Assembly: GCA_028280505.1 (NCBI GenBank)
Contig: JANQLO010000085.1
Coordinates: 124,001-188,000, forward strand
Length of the DNA: 64,000 nt
Reading direction: 5' to 3'
From: Chromatiales bacterium
Lineage (GTDB): Bacteria; Pseudomonadota; Gammaproteobacteria; Chromatiales; Chromatiaceae
The position numbers and the translations under genes are program-made. The notes under the pieces were generated by a model, which searched no databases, was not told the origin of the DNA, and saw only the letters and a program-made list of their open reading frames with translations. Of this stretch, positions 55,165 through 63,967 are shown one piece after another. Each line of letters begins with the position of its first letter. Positions within the stretch are counted from its first letter, which is position 1.

Positions 55165-55189
55165 ATATCCAAGCGTCGTACTTGGATAT
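55165..55189. repeat. Perfect 9-bp inverted repeat between metR and the binding-protein gene
   Basis: ATATCCAAG and CTTGGATAT flank a 7-base loop. It lies 62 bases after the metR stop (- strand) and 170 bases upstream of the binding-protein start. No T run follows on either strand, so it is a weak terminator at best and may be an operator. Confidence 0.35.
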
Positions 55190-55250
55190 GGGCGTACGAC
55201 ACCGAACGGAAAGTGGTGGTGCCGAGCTGAGTTATGCGCTGAGCACAATC

Positions 55251-56132
55251 CTACCGGTCGCGTGCCATTTGCAAAAAAGACTTCACAAAATCGGTATCGC
55301 CATCGCGTTTGCGAATACCGATGTAAATCTGTTTATGCACACCTTTTCTACCCAACCGAATAGCGCGGATCGGTAATGATGTCGCATATTCATCGACTAG
55401 CCAACGAGGCAAAGCTGCAACACCGCGACCGGCAACAACCATGTGCAACATAATATCGGTGGTCTCTATTGTCTGATGACGCTTTGGCCTCAGCTTGGCA
55501 GGCAACAAGAAAGAACTGAAAACATCGAGCCGTTCGACCTCGACGGGATACGTAATCAATGTCTCCTCAGCGACATGCTTGGGTTCGACATAGCACCGAC
55601 CGTCAAGACGGTGCCCAACCGCAACGACCAATACCTGTTCATACCCGTACACCGGTTCGAACACCAACCCGGTTCGATCGAGCGGGTCCGGCGTCACCAA
55701 GATATCGATGTCATGACTGAACAGCGCCCCGATACCGCCGAATTGAAATTGCTGTTTTACATCCACGTCCACATCGGGCCAACATCGAAGATAGGGCGCG
55801 ACGATTCCCAATAACCACTGGTGACAGGGATGACACTCAATGCCGATCCTCAATACCCCGCGCTGTCCTTGAGCGATTTGTCCGATAACCTGCTCGGCAT
55901 GCTCGAATTGAGGTAATAACCGTTTTGCCAAAGACAACAACGCATTGCCGGCCGGCGTGAAACGCAGGCGCCGTCCCTCTCTGGACCAGATCTTGGTACC
56001 GATGCGACTTTCGAGTTTGCCGATGGAATGACTCAAAGCCGACTGTGTCAGGCAAAGCGCATCGGCCGCCGCTGTCAGCGAACCCAAACGGTCGACCTCG
56101 AGCACAATGGTCAGATGACTACGTTCAATCAT
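55251..56132 (-). CDS. metR: LysR-type regulator MetR
   Basis: This 293-residue protein has the LysR helix-turn-helix (LTIVLEVDRLGSLTAAADAL, LTQSALSHSIGKLE) and a C-terminal effector domain. The sequence IGIECHPCHQWLLGIV is characteristic of MetR, and homocysteine is the known co-activator. It is divergent from metE with 103 bases between, the classic arrangement in which MetR activates metE and represses itself. Position and motif agree, so the symbol is secure. Confidence 0.93.
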   Translation of the reverse strand: MIERSHLTIVLEVDRLGSLTAAADALCLTQSALSHSIGKLESRIGTKIWSREGRRLRFTPAGNALLSLAKRLLPQFEHAEQVIGQIAQGQRGVLRIGIECHPCHQWLLGIVAPYLRCWPDVDVDVKQQFQFGGIGALFSHDIDILVTPDPLDRTGLVFEPVYGYEQVLVVAVGHRLDGRCYVEPKHVAEETLITYPVEVERLDVFSSFLLPAKLRPKRHQTIETTDIMLHMVVAGRGVAALPRWLVDEYATSLPIRAIRLGRKGVHKQIYIGIRKRDGDTDFVKSFLQMARDR

Positions 56133-56141
56133 ACTGAATCA

Positions 56142-56154
56142 TGAATATCTCTCA
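56142..56154. promoter_or_regulatory. Candidate MetR box in the metR-metE divergent promoter
   Basis: TGAATATCTCTCA matches the MetR consensus TGAA-N5-TTCA with one mismatch. It lies 10 bases upstream of the metR start, where it could repress metR, and about 80 bases upstream of metE, where activation would occur. The surrounding 56155-56200 stretch is very AT-rich and should include the metE promoter. Confidence 0.55.
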
Positions 56155-56235
56155 CATTATTAAGCAATAATATCATTATTATTCATCTCAAATCACACCT
56201 AGCATGACCCCACGAAAAACAGCCGGAGTCACGCT

Positions 56236-58539
56236 ATGGTCACGACACACAATCTCGGTTTTCCCCGTATCGGTGCAGCGCGGGAACTCAAATTCGCACT
56301 CGAATCCTATTGGGACGGATCAACCGGCGAGAACGATCTGTCACAGCTCGCCGCCGGACTGCGTCAAGAACACTGGCAACGGCAAACCGGCCTCGATTGG
56401 TTACCTGTAGGCGATTTTTCGCTCTACGATCAAGTGCTTGACATGAGCTTCACACTCGGCCATCTACCGGCACGCTTCGCCAAGACCGAAGGATCGTCGC
56501 TCGATCGTTACTTCCGTGTGGCCCGCGGTCGGTCCGCACAAGACACGGACTGCCAGTGCGGCGCAGCCGGCGAACTGACCAAGTGGTTCGATACCAACTA
56601 CCACTACATCGTGCCCGAGTTCGATGCTCACACCAGCTTCACGATCGATCCCAGCCGCCTGCGCCAGCAACTCGCCGAAGCCAATGCGCGAGACATCAAG
56701 GCCAAGCCCGTCATCATCGGTCCCATCACTTACCTGTGGCTGGGTAAATCAATCGACGGTTCCAACCGGCTCGACCTGTTACCGAAGCTGCTGCCCGCCT
56801 ATGCCGCACTGCTCGACGACATGGCCGCTCAAGGCGCCTCCTGGGTACAAATCGACGAACCCGTGCTCGTGACGGCGTTGGATGCGGCGTGGCGCCATGC
56901 CTTCCATCTCGCCTACCACCAACTACAACACAGCAACACCCGCTTGCTGCTGGCGACTTACTTCGGCCGGCTTCAGGACAACCTGCAACTCGCCTGCGAA
57001 CTGCCGGTCGCCGGGCTACACCTCGATGCAAGCAGTGCACCCGACGAGGTCGACCGATTGATCGACTGGCTGCCCAGCCACAAGATTCTCTCACTGGGCG
57101 TCGTCAACGGACGCAATATCTGGAAAACCGACCTCAATAGCCTGCTCGAGCGTCTCGAACCCATACACGCGCGCCTACAGGATCGTCTCTGGCTGGCGCC
57201 CTCGTGCTCCTTACTGCACGTCCCGGTGGACCTGGATCGCGAAGACAAGTTTGACCCGGAAATCAAACAATGGATGGCATTTGCTACGCAAAAGCTCGAC
57301 GAGATCCAACTGCTCGCCCGTGCCTTGAACCGGGGTCGAGATACGGTTGCCGGACAACTCGCCGAAAATGCGCAGGCCATTGCAAGCCGCACCGCTTCAC
57401 CAAGAGTAAACAACCCCGCAGTCAAATCGGCAGTCGCCAAACTGGCGAAAACCGCTGGCCAACGCCACGGGGATTACGAAACACGCGCCCGAAAGCAAGC
57501 CTCGCGACTCACACTACCGATGTTCCCCACCACGACCATCGGCTCATTCCCTCAAACCACGACCATTCGTCAGGCACGCCGGCATCTGCGACAAGGAAAA
57601 ATCGACCAAGCCGACTATCGATCGATCATGCGTGCCGAAATTTCCCGGGTAATTCGCGAACAGGCGTCGCTTGGATTGGACGTCATGGTTCATGGCGAGG
57701 CTGAACGCAACGACATGGTCGAATACTTCGGCGAACAACTCGATGGCTATACGTTCAGCCAGTATGGTTGGGTACAGTCCTATGGTTCGCGCTGCGTCAA
57801 ACCGCCCATTCTGTTCGGTGACGTCGGCAGACGTCACCCGATGACCCTCGAATGGACCGCTTATGCCCAATCGCTTACCGACAAGCCGGTAAAAGGCATG
57901 CTGACCGGCCCGGTCACCATGCTCAACTGGTCCTTCGTTCGCGACGATCAGCCGCGTGCCGAAACCTGTCGACAACTGGCCCTGGCGATTCGCGAGGAGG
58001 TACTCGATCTCGAACGCATCGGCACCAAAATTATCCAGATCGACGAGGCGGCACTGCGCGAGGGGCTTCCTCTAAGGAAAACGCAATGGAAAGGGTATCT
58101 CGCATGGGCAATCGAATCATTCCGAATCGCTGCAAACGGCGTCTCGGACGAAACCCAAATCCACACCCATATGTGCTATTCGGAATTCAACGACATCATC
58201 GAATCGATCGCCGCCATGGACGCCGATGTCATCACCATCGAAACGTCCAGGTCAGACATGGCACTACTCGACGCCTTTAAGGAATTCGCCTATCCCAATC
58301 AGATTGGACCGGGCGTCTACGACATCCATTCACCCAACATCCCGACCCAAGAGCAGATTATTCACCTCATGCAAAAAGCCGCGAAATACCTGCCCGCCGA
58401 CCGCTTGTGGATCAACCCCGACTGTGGACTCAAAACACGACGCTGGGAGGAGGTGCTTCCCGCGCTCGGCAATATGGTCGAAGCCGCAAAAAGGCTGCGC
58501 CAATTGACGGGGACAAACGCAAGCACAGTCTCGACATAG
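56236..58539 (+). CDS. metE: Cobalamin-independent methionine synthase
   Basis: This 767-residue enzyme transfers the methyl group of 5-methyltetrahydropteroyl-triglutamate to homocysteine. The N-terminal [20 protein letters not shown] and the C-terminal half ([17 protein letters not shown]) are standard. The zinc ligands are visible: His and Cys in THMCYSEF, the Glu in ITIETSRS and the Cys in NPDCGLKTR. Length is normal. GGAG lies before ATG 56236. The divergent MetR is its known activator. Confidence 0.97.
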   Translation: MVTTHNLGFPRIGAARELKFALESYWDGSTGENDLSQLAAGLRQEHWQRQTGLDWLPVGDFSLYDQVLDMSFTLGHLPARFAKTEGSSLDRYFRVARGRSAQDTDCQCGAAGELTKWFDTNYHYIVPEFDAHTSFTIDPSRLRQQLAEANARDIKAKPVIIGPITYLWLGKSIDGSNRLDLLPKLLPAYAALLDDMAAQGASWVQIDEPVLVTALDAAWRHAFHLAYHQLQHSNTRLLLATYFGRLQDNLQLACELPVAGLHLDASSAPDEVDRLIDWLPSHKILSLGVVNGRNIWKTDLNSLLERLEPIHARLQDRLWLAPSCSLLHVPVDLDREDKFDPEIKQWMAFATQKLDEIQLLARALNRGRDTVAGQLAENAQAIASRTASPRVNNPAVKSAVAKLAKTAGQRHGDYETRARKQASRLTLPMFPTTTIGSFPQTTTIRQARRHLRQGKIDQADYRSIMRAEISRVIREQASLGLDVMVHGEAERNDMVEYFGEQLDGYTFSQYGWVQSYGSRCVKPPILFGDVGRRHPMTLEWTAYAQSLTDKPVKGMLTGPVTMLNWSFVRDDQPRAETCRQLALAIREEVLDLERIGTKIIQIDEAALREGLPLRKTQWKGYLAWAIESFRIAANGVSDETQIHTHMCYSEFNDIIESIAAMDADVITIETSRSDMALLDAFKEFAYPNQIGPGVYDIHSPNIPTQEQIIHLMQKAAKYLPADRLWINPDCGLKTRRWEEVLPALGNMVEAAKRLRQLTGTNASTVST

Positions 58540-58660
58540 GGGCTCGATACCGCGAACATGGGCATATCGAACCGCTCAAGTGTTCAAATGCTGCTTGGCA
58601 AAGCCGATGAACGTATCGCTGCAATCGCGCCATTGCACATCTCGACTGACAAAACACGTA

Positions 58661-58702
58661 GCGATCGACAGACGTCTGTCGATCGCCCCGATGCTGGACT
58701 GG
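58661..58702. repeat. Truncated copy of the dusA 5' end (left junction, attL-like)
   Basis: Bases 58673-58702 are identical over 30 bp to 59652-59681 inside the intact dusA gene. They encode the same RLSIAPMLDW peptide in an open frame that loses similarity exactly after the Trp codon. Upstream, the codons for IDR differ only synonymously from intact dusA, so this copy has a separate origin. Bases 58661-58686 also form a perfect 26-bp palindrome. The 5' end of dusA is a known integration site for a family of site-specific integrases, so this is best read as the left end of an inserted segment. Confidence 0.75.
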
Positions 58703-58780
58703 CTATATTATTTAAATTCTAAAAATCAAATATTTACATATAACGACATCTTCGATGGTGCAGCCGCAGCACACCAAGAT

Positions 58781-58829
58781 TGTTGTCATTTTTGACAACA
58801 CATCAAAGATGTTGACATGATTGACAACG
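58781..58829. promoter_or_regulatory. Two tandem operator-like inverted repeats before the TumE-type gene
   Basis: TGTTGTCA-TTTT-TGACAACA (58781-58800) is a perfect 8+4+8 inverted repeat. GTTGACA-TGAT-TGACAAC (58811-58828) repeats the same half-sites with one mismatch, about 30 bases further on, roughly three helical turns. The second overlaps the ATG at 58817. This is the usual layout for autorepression of toxin-antitoxin operons by the DNA-binding partner. The AT-rich stretch just before (58703-58750) is a likely promoter. Confidence 0.7.
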
Positions 58830-59113
58830 TGACAGCCGAACTCATCTACCGCTACAAGGACGTGACCTCGGAAGGGAACCTGATCGAGGTGGTGGTTTGG
58901 AAGGTGCCGGCACCGGTCGAGCCTTCACAACACGGGTTCAAGTATCGACTGGTCTATATCGTCGACGGTGTACGGGTGGTCGGATTCGATAATGAGCGGG
59001 GCAAAGGGGATCACTGCCACCTGGACGGCGAAGAGAAAGCCTATCAATTCATCTCGATTGAGCAACTGATCGAGGACTTCATGGCCGAAATCGCCAAGCG
59101 GAGACAATCATGA
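58817..59113 (+). CDS. TumE-like (DUF6516) toxin-type protein
   Basis: This 98-residue protein has the TumE/DUF6516 pattern: ELIYRYKDVTSEGNLIEVVV, KYRLVYIVDGVRVVGFDNER, GKGDHCHLDGEEKAYQF. Proteins of this type are encoded with a small HTH partner and are classed as toxin components; the molecular target is not settled in what I can recall. The ATG lies inside an operator-like repeat and the ribosome site is weak, suggesting tight control. Its stop overlaps the next start by ATGA. Confidence 0.78.
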   Translation: MIDNVTAELIYRYKDVTSEGNLIEVVVWKVPAPVEPSQHGFKYRLVYIVDGVRVVGFDNERGKGDHCHLDGEEKAYQFISIEQLIEDFMAEIAKRRQS

Positions 59114-59472
59114 AGCGCAAACTGACAATTACGTTGTCGGCCGACTGGCAAACAGGACTGCGCGCCGCCGGTAAGGCTACGGCTAAAGCTGTCCAATCAG
59201 GCCGCTATCAGGGCGAGACGCTGAACTTCGAATCGCCCGCCGTTTTGTTCGGCCGGCTAACGGAAAAGCGGTGGGAATTAGTGCGGCTATTGCAAACAAC
59301 CGGTTCGATCGGTGTACGCGAACTTGCCCGTCAAGCCGGACGCAATGTGCGTCGGGTGCACGATGACGTGCAGATGTTACTTGACCTTGGGCTGATCGAG
59401 AAAACCGATGACGGTAAGCTGATCTGTCCCTACGACGACATCCACATTGATCTGCATGTTAGCGCGGCATGA
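59110..59472 (+). CDS. Winged-helix DNA-binding partner (HVO_A0114-like antitoxin)
   Basis: This 120-residue protein has a short N-terminal region (KRKLTITLSADWQTGLRAAG) and a C-terminal winged helix (LTEKRWELVRLLQTTGSIGV, ELARQAGRNVRRVHDDVQML, LGLIEKTDDGKLICPYDD). The domain resembles HVO_A0114-type DNA-binding proteins that are regularly paired with TumE-like toxins. It is co-translated with the upstream gene. It probably neutralises that protein and represses the operon through the repeats at 58781-58829. Confidence 0.78.
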   Translation: MKRKLTITLSADWQTGLRAAGKATAKAVQSGRYQGETLNFESPAVLFGRLTEKRWELVRLLQTTGSIGVRELARQAGRNVRRVHDDVQMLLDLGLIEKTDDGKLICPYDDIHIDLHVSAA

Positions 59473-59597
59473 GTACTTAGCCACGGCTACACCGGATCAT
59501 TCCCGGTGAGCATCGCATCATCCTCGGCCTCATCACGCCGTCGCGCTTGATAGTGGTCGAAATCGATTCCGAAACGTGACGATCGCTAAGCCCGCCA
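59473..59597 (-). other. Short gap before dusA with a possible coding remnant
   Basis: Between the antitoxin and dusA the - strand is open for about 33 codons (59487-59589), ending in RFGIDFDHYQARRRDEAEDD and a TAG stop, with no start codon. The composition looks protein-like. It could be the tail of a lost gene of the inserted segment, but I recognise no family and it may be chance. Confidence 0.25.
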
Positions 59598-60602
59598 ATG
59601 ACCGATAAATCGGTGTGTTCACAAAAAAGCCCAGGCAAATCAATCGATCGTCGTCTGTCGATCGCCCCGATGCTGGACTGGACCGACCGTCACTGCCGGT
59701 ACTTCCTGCGACAAATCAGCCGACGTGTGCTGCTCTATACCGAAATGATCACGACCGGCGCTTTGCTACACCGCGACCCCTCACGCTTTCTTGACTTCGA
59801 CCCCGCCGAACACCCGCTGGCACTGCAGCTTGGCGGTAGCGAGCCGGATGAACTCGCCACTTGCACCCGGCTCGCGAACGACTGGGGTTATGACGAAATC
59901 AATCTGAATGTCGGCTGCCCGTCAGATCGCGTTCAATCCGGACGATTTGGTGCCTGCCTGATGGCCGAACCGCAACTCGTTGCCGATTGTGTCGCCGCCA
60001 TGTGTGAGGCCACATCCCACCCGATCAGTGTGAAACATCGCATCGGCATCGACGATATGGATAGCTACGACCAACTACGGACCTTCGTCGATACGGTCGG
60101 CCAAGCGGGTTGCCGCACCTTCGTCGTACACGCGCGCAAGGCTTGGTTACAGGGTCTCAGCCCGAAGGAGAACCGCGAAATACCGCCGCTGCAATACGAG
60201 TTGGTTCATCGACTCAAACAAGACTTCCCTGCGCTGAACATCGTGATTAACGGCGGCTTCAAAACCATTGCGCAAGTCACACGGCAACTCACCCGACTCG
60301 ATGGTGTAATGATTGGGCGCGAGGCCTATCAGAACCCCTGGATGCTGGCGGAAGCGGATACCCGACTGTTTGGCGAGCCCGACAGCGGCCTGACACGCAC
60401 CCGGGTGGTCGAACGGATGCAATCATATGTCGAACGCCAACATGCGCTGGGTATACCCGTGCATCGCGTCACCCGTCATATGCTGGGTCTTTTTCAGGGC
60501 AGACGCGGCGCGCGTGCCTGGCGACGTGCGCTATCCAACGACGTACATCGACCCGGCATCGGCCCCGAACTGCTCGGTCATGCGCTTTCGCTGACCCACT
60601 GA
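59598..60602 (+). CDS. dusA: tRNA-dihydrouridine(20/20a) synthase DusA
   Basis: This 334-residue flavoenzyme reduces uridines in the tRNA D-loop. Family motifs are clear: RLSIAPMLDWTDRHCRYF near the N-terminus, TEMITTGALLHRD, LQLGGSEPDELA, NLNVGCPSDRVQSGRFGACL (catalytic Cys), FVVHARKAWLQGLSPKENR and GVMIGREAYQNPW. Its first codons may have come with an inserted segment: a second copy of the segment for RLSIAPMLDW lies 979 bases upstream. The ribosome site before ATG 59598 is weak. Confidence 0.96.
   Translation: MTDKSVCSQKSPGKSIDRRLSIAPMLDWTDRHCRYFLRQISRRVLLYTEMITTGALLHRDPSRFLDFDPAEHPLALQLGGSEPDELATCTRLANDWGYDEINLNVGCPSDRVQSGRFGACLMAEPQLVADCVAAMCEATSHPISVKHRIGIDDMDSYDQLRTFVDTVGQAGCRTFVVHARKAWLQGLSPKENREIPPLQYELVHRLKQDFPALNIVINGGFKTIAQVTRQLTRLDGVMIGREAYQNPWMLAEADTRLFGEPDSGLTRTRVVERMQSYVERQHALGIPVHRVTRHMLGLFQGRRGARAWRRALSNDVHRPGIGPELLGHALSLTH
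59652..59681. repeat. Right copy of the 30-bp dusA direct repeat (attR-like)
   Basis: This stretch within dusA codons for RLSIAPMLDW is identical to 58673-58702. The distance between the copies is 979 bases. The two copies enclose exactly the TumE-like/winged-helix pair and its operators. No integrase or recombinase gene lies between them, so the segment cannot move on its own. Confidence 0.75.
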
Positions 60603-60671
60603 ACGATCCGCCCGGCAATGCCGCAATCTGTGGTCTAATCGAACCGACGACGGGATTGGGGAGGAGATGCC

Positions 60672-61760
60672 ATGCTACGGCCGGTGCATATCGTGATAGG
60701 CGCCGCGTTATCGGCCCTCCTCAGCCCGACATTCGCGGAACAGCCGGCTCTACAGCAACTGACCGAATCCGGCCGCTGCCCGGGTTGTGACCTCAGCGGT
60801 GCAAACCTATCAGGCATGCGGCTGATGAGTACCGACCTGTCTGGCGCAAACCTGCGTGGTGCGAATCTGCGCAAGACCATTCTGTTTCGAGCCAACCTAT
60901 CGCACGCCGATCTGCGCGAGGCGAATCTGGAACGTGCCAGTCTCGGGCGGATCAATCTGGCGGGTGCGAAGCTCAGTGGGCTGGACCTGTCAGATGCACG
61001 ACTCGCCCATGCGGACTTGCACGAGGCCGATCTGAACAATGCGACACTCGCCTCGGCAACGCTCGATCATAGCGATCTGCGCAACACGAACCTCAGCGGC
61101 GCCGATCTAAGCCTCAGCAGTCTAAGAAATAGTCGACTTGATCATGCCCGGCTCGACGGCGCGGTTTTGCACGAGGCCGATCTGAGACAACTGGATCTCA
61201 GCCGGGTCGCCAGCGTGGTCGGCGCAGACTTCTCGGCTGCACGTATGGATCGCACCAAGCTCAACGGACTCGACTTGTCCGAAACCCGACTGGACAGCAC
61301 GCACCTTTCTTTCGCAACCTTGATCGCGACCAATCTACGATCAGCATCACTAAAAGCCGCGACGCTCCGACGGGCGGATCTGCGCGACGCCGATTTACGC
61401 GATGCCGACCTCAGTAACGCGATCATGAAGGGAGCCAAATTGAATGGTACCCAACTACTCGGAGCCAACCTGGAGGGCGCCGTAATCGGCGGTAATCTGG
61501 TCGGCGCCGACTTCACCAAGGGCCGTTTGAGTAAAGCCGACATGTCCAGCGCCAATCTGAAAGACGCCCGCTTCGTAGAAGCCGATTTACGCTGGACCAA
61601 TTTCAGCAACTGCAATCTTTATGGCGCCGACTTCAGCGGGGCCGACCTATCCGGCGCCACCTTCAGAGGGGCCAATCTGCGTGAGGCGATATTCGAAGGG
61701 GCCACGCTCACCCGTGCCAACTTCGAAGACGCCAGGGGCGCACCAAGCAGGCGCCCCTGA
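60672..61760 (+). CDS. Exported pentapeptide-repeat protein
   Basis: GGGGAGGAG precedes ATG 60672. The 362-residue product has a signal peptide (VIGAALSALLSPTFAEQ) and then about 60 tandem A(D/N)Lxx pentapeptides (CDLSGANLSGMRLMSTDLSG and so on) from about residue 34 to 355, forming a right-handed quadrilateral beta-helix. Two cysteines just after the signal (RCPGCDL) may be a disulfide or metal site. Cytoplasmic relatives such as MfpA mimic DNA, but an exported one cannot protect gyrase; a structural or binding role in the periplasm is more likely. It stands alone. Confidence 0.88.
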   Translation: MLRPVHIVIGAALSALLSPTFAEQPALQQLTESGRCPGCDLSGANLSGMRLMSTDLSGANLRGANLRKTILFRANLSHADLREANLERASLGRINLAGAKLSGLDLSDARLAHADLHEADLNNATLASATLDHSDLRNTNLSGADLSLSSLRNSRLDHARLDGAVLHEADLRQLDLSRVASVVGADFSAARMDRTKLNGLDLSETRLDSTHLSFATLIATNLRSASLKAATLRRADLRDADLRDADLSNAIMKGAKLNGTQLLGANLEGAVIGGNLVGADFTKGRLSKADMSSANLKDARFVEADLRWTNFSNCNLYGADFSGADLSGATFRGANLREAIFEGATLTRANFEDARGAPSRRP

Positions 61761-61774
61761 TATCGCCTCGTCGG

Positions 61775-63142
61775 CTATTTGGTAATCACCTCAGGCCCCA
61801 TCAGCGTAGTCGGCAGCCAAGTGGACACGACCGGCACATAAGTCACGATGATGAGGAACAAGAACATGATCGCCACCCAGGGCAATGCAGCCTTGATGAC
61901 ATCGGTCACCGACATCTGCGCAACACCCGCGGTCACGAACAGATTGAGCCCGACCGGTGGCGTGATCATGCCGATCTCCATATTCACCACCATGATGATA
62001 CCGAGGTGGATCGGGTCGATACCCAACGCGATCGCAATGGGGAAAACCAACGGCGCGACAATGATCAATAGGCCCGACGGTTCCATGAATTGACCGCCGA
62101 TCAGCAGCAATATGTTAACCACGATCAGGAAGGTGATCGGCCCTAAACCGGCCGACAACATCGCCTCCGTGATCGCCTGCGGCAGACGCTCCTCAGTCAA
62201 CACGTGCTTCAGGATCAGCGCGTTGGCGATGATAAACAACAGCATGATGGTCAGCTTGCCGGCCTCGAACAAGGCATGCTTGGTATCCGGATGCCAAAGT
62301 ATCGAAACGGCCCGGAACGGCAACATGGCGACACTACCCATGCCCGCCTTGAACGGCCCCATGTCGCGATAAATGAAGTTGGCGATCAAAAACGCATAGA
62401 CCGCCGCCACGGCCGCCGCCTCGGTCGGGGTGAAAATGCCGCCATAAATGCCGCCCAGAATAATGATGATCAACATCAAGCCCCAGGAGGCATCGCGTGC
62501 CGATTCGAAAATCTCGGCCCAACCCGCCCAGGGCTGGGCCGGCAGGTTTTTGATCCGTGCGACGATGTAGATGGCAATCATCAGCATCAAGCCGGCCAGA
62601 AGTCCGGGAAAAACGCCGGCAAGAAACATCCGACCGACCGATACGTCGGTCGCCGCGGCATACACCACCATAACGATCGACGGCGGAATCAGAATACCCA
62701 AGGTACCGGCGTTACAAATGACGCCAGCGGCAAACTCGCGCGTATAACCCACGCTGATCATACCCGCGATCACAATCGAACCGATCGCCACCACGGTCGC
62801 CGGTGACGAACCGGACAAAGCCGCAAAAAGCATACAGGCGAAAACCGAAGCGATGGCCAGGCCGCCGCGGAACGAACCGACCACCGCAATCGCGAAACGA
62901 ATGATCCGGTTGGCCACGCCGCCGGTCGACATGAATACCGACGCCAGGATGAAAAACGGTATCGCCAACAGCGTGTAGTGCCCTTCGAAGGCGGAAAACA
63001 GCGTTTGCGCCACCGACGCAAGCGAGGCACCATGAGAGAAGGTCATGAGAAAAATAATGCTGGAAAGACCCAGCGAGACCGCAATCGGCACACCGATCAA
63101 CATCATGCCGATGACCATACCGAACAGGATGGCGATTTCCAT
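61775..63142 (-). CDS. dctM: TRAP transporter large permease
   Basis: This 455-residue membrane protein has the TRAP-T large-subunit pattern: about 12 hydrophobic segments, FFILASVFMSTGGVANRIIR, AALSGSSPATVVAIGSI, NAGTLGILIPPSIVMVVYA and MEIGMITPPVGLNLFVTAGV. It imports an organic acid with a sodium gradient. It starts three bases after the dctQ stop. The substrate cannot be told; C4-dicarboxylates are the family's archetype but many others exist. Confidence 0.95.
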   Translation of the reverse strand: MEIAILFGMVIGMMLIGVPIAVSLGLSSIIFLMTFSHGASLASVAQTLFSAFEGHYTLLAIPFFILASVFMSTGGVANRIIRFAIAVVGSFRGGLAIASVFACMLFAALSGSSPATVVAIGSIVIAGMISVGYTREFAAGVICNAGTLGILIPPSIVMVVYAAATDVSVGRMFLAGVFPGLLAGLMLMIAIYIVARIKNLPAQPWAGWAEIFESARDASWGLMLIIIILGGIYGGIFTPTEAAAVAAVYAFLIANFIYRDMGPFKAGMGSVAMLPFRAVSILWHPDTKHALFEAGKLTIMLLFIIANALILKHVLTEERLPQAITEAMLSAGLGPITFLIVVNILLLIGGQFMEPSGLLIIVAPLVFPIAIALGIDPIHLGIIMVVNMEIGMITPPVGLNLFVTAGVAQMSVTDVIKAALPWVAIMFLFLIIVTYVPVVSTWLPTTLMGPEVITK

Positions 63143-63145
63143 TGC

Positions 63146-63796
63146 TTAGCCCTCCTTACCCGGCTTAACCGGTTCGGCATGCGGTGAAACCATTTCGAGT
63201 TCTTCCATCAATTCCTCGGCCTCGTGGCTGGCGATGAGTCGATCGGCCTTCCCGGTGAAAATCTGCCAGGCGAGCTGTAGAAAACGATAGGTCAGCAAGG
63301 CCACACCCAAAGGCAGGGCGAGATAGGGAATCCAGCGCGGCATTTTCTCGTAACGCTCGCCCTCGTTCATCGTATCGGCGAGAAACTGCAGAAACTCCGG
63401 CATCGGAATATCGTCGGTCTCCAACCAGGCGCGTTCGGTGGCGAAGGGATACCAATAATCCCACGCCCCTTTCAACAACAGAAACGAAAACGCCAGACAA
63501 AGGCTGACCGATATGATCGCCAATACCTGGCGCACCTTCGGCGGCACCGCATTGATCACCACGTCGACACCGATATGCACGTGTTTCTTCACGCCGTAGG
63601 ACATGCCCATCAACACGAGCCAGGCAAACAGAAAGACGGTGACCTCCAGTGCCCATAGAATGTTGGCATCAAAGACATAACGCGCGACGACATTGGCAAA
63701 GGTCACCACAGCCATCAGACCAAGACAGATGGCGATACTGGTTTCTTCGATCTCGTCGACAAACCTGCCGAATTTCGTTTTTGCTTTCAGTTGCAT
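63146..63796 (-). CDS. dctQ: TRAP transporter small permease
   Basis: ATG 63796 (MQLKAKTKFGRFV) with GAGGGA upstream gives 216 residues; the ATG at 63874 would run through the hairpin in the leader. It has four hydrophobic segments, for example ALEVTVFLFAWLVLMGMSYG, with the KKHVHIGVDVVINAVPP segment typical of DctQ. It is longer than many DctQ proteins because of a charged loop (WLETDDIPMPEFLQFLADTM) and a C-terminal tail. It pairs with DctM and needs the DctP binding protein. Confidence 0.9.
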   Translation of the reverse strand: MQLKAKTKFGRFVDEIEETSIAICLGLMAVVTFANVVARYVFDANILWALEVTVFLFAWLVLMGMSYGVKKHVHIGVDVVINAVPPKVRQVLAIISVSLCLAFSFLLLKGAWDYWYPFATERAWLETDDIPMPEFLQFLADTMNEGERYEKMPRWIPYLALPLGVALLTYRFLQLAWQIFTGKADRLIASHEAEELMEELEMVSPHAEPVKPGKEG

Positions 63797-63837
63797 CTCG
63801 TCCCTCGGTTGATCCGACCTGGTCGGGGTAAAAACAA

Positions 63838-63865
63838 TGCCGCCGGCCTCGTGGGCCGGACGGCA
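63838..63865 (-). terminator. Hairpin between dctP and dctQ (partial terminator or processing site)
   Basis: On the - strand TGCCG-T-CCGGCC pairs with GGCCGG-CGGCA around a 5-base loop, with one bulge, followed by TTGTTTTTA. A second GC-rich imperfect hairpin with a TCTTTTTT tail lies nearer dctP (about 63887-63945). Together they would let dctP be made in excess over the membrane subunits, as is common in such operons. Confidence 0.55.
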
Positions 63866-63967
63866 ATGCATCACAATCGGAGAATCAAAAAAGACTCAGC
63901 CCGAAAAGGTGCGGCCGGGCAGCCTTGTGAGCCGCCCCGACCGCGCATAGAGTTTGCCTTCCCAGCC

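Noticed and set aside
55165-55189. Rho-independent terminator of metR
   Set aside because: The stem is perfect but no T run follows on either strand, so I listed it only as an inverted repeat.
60672-61760. DNA repeats in the pentapeptide gene as a CRISPR or satellite array
   Set aside because: The periodicity is 15 bases with degenerate codons and reads as A(D/N)Lxx protein repeats; there are no spacers.
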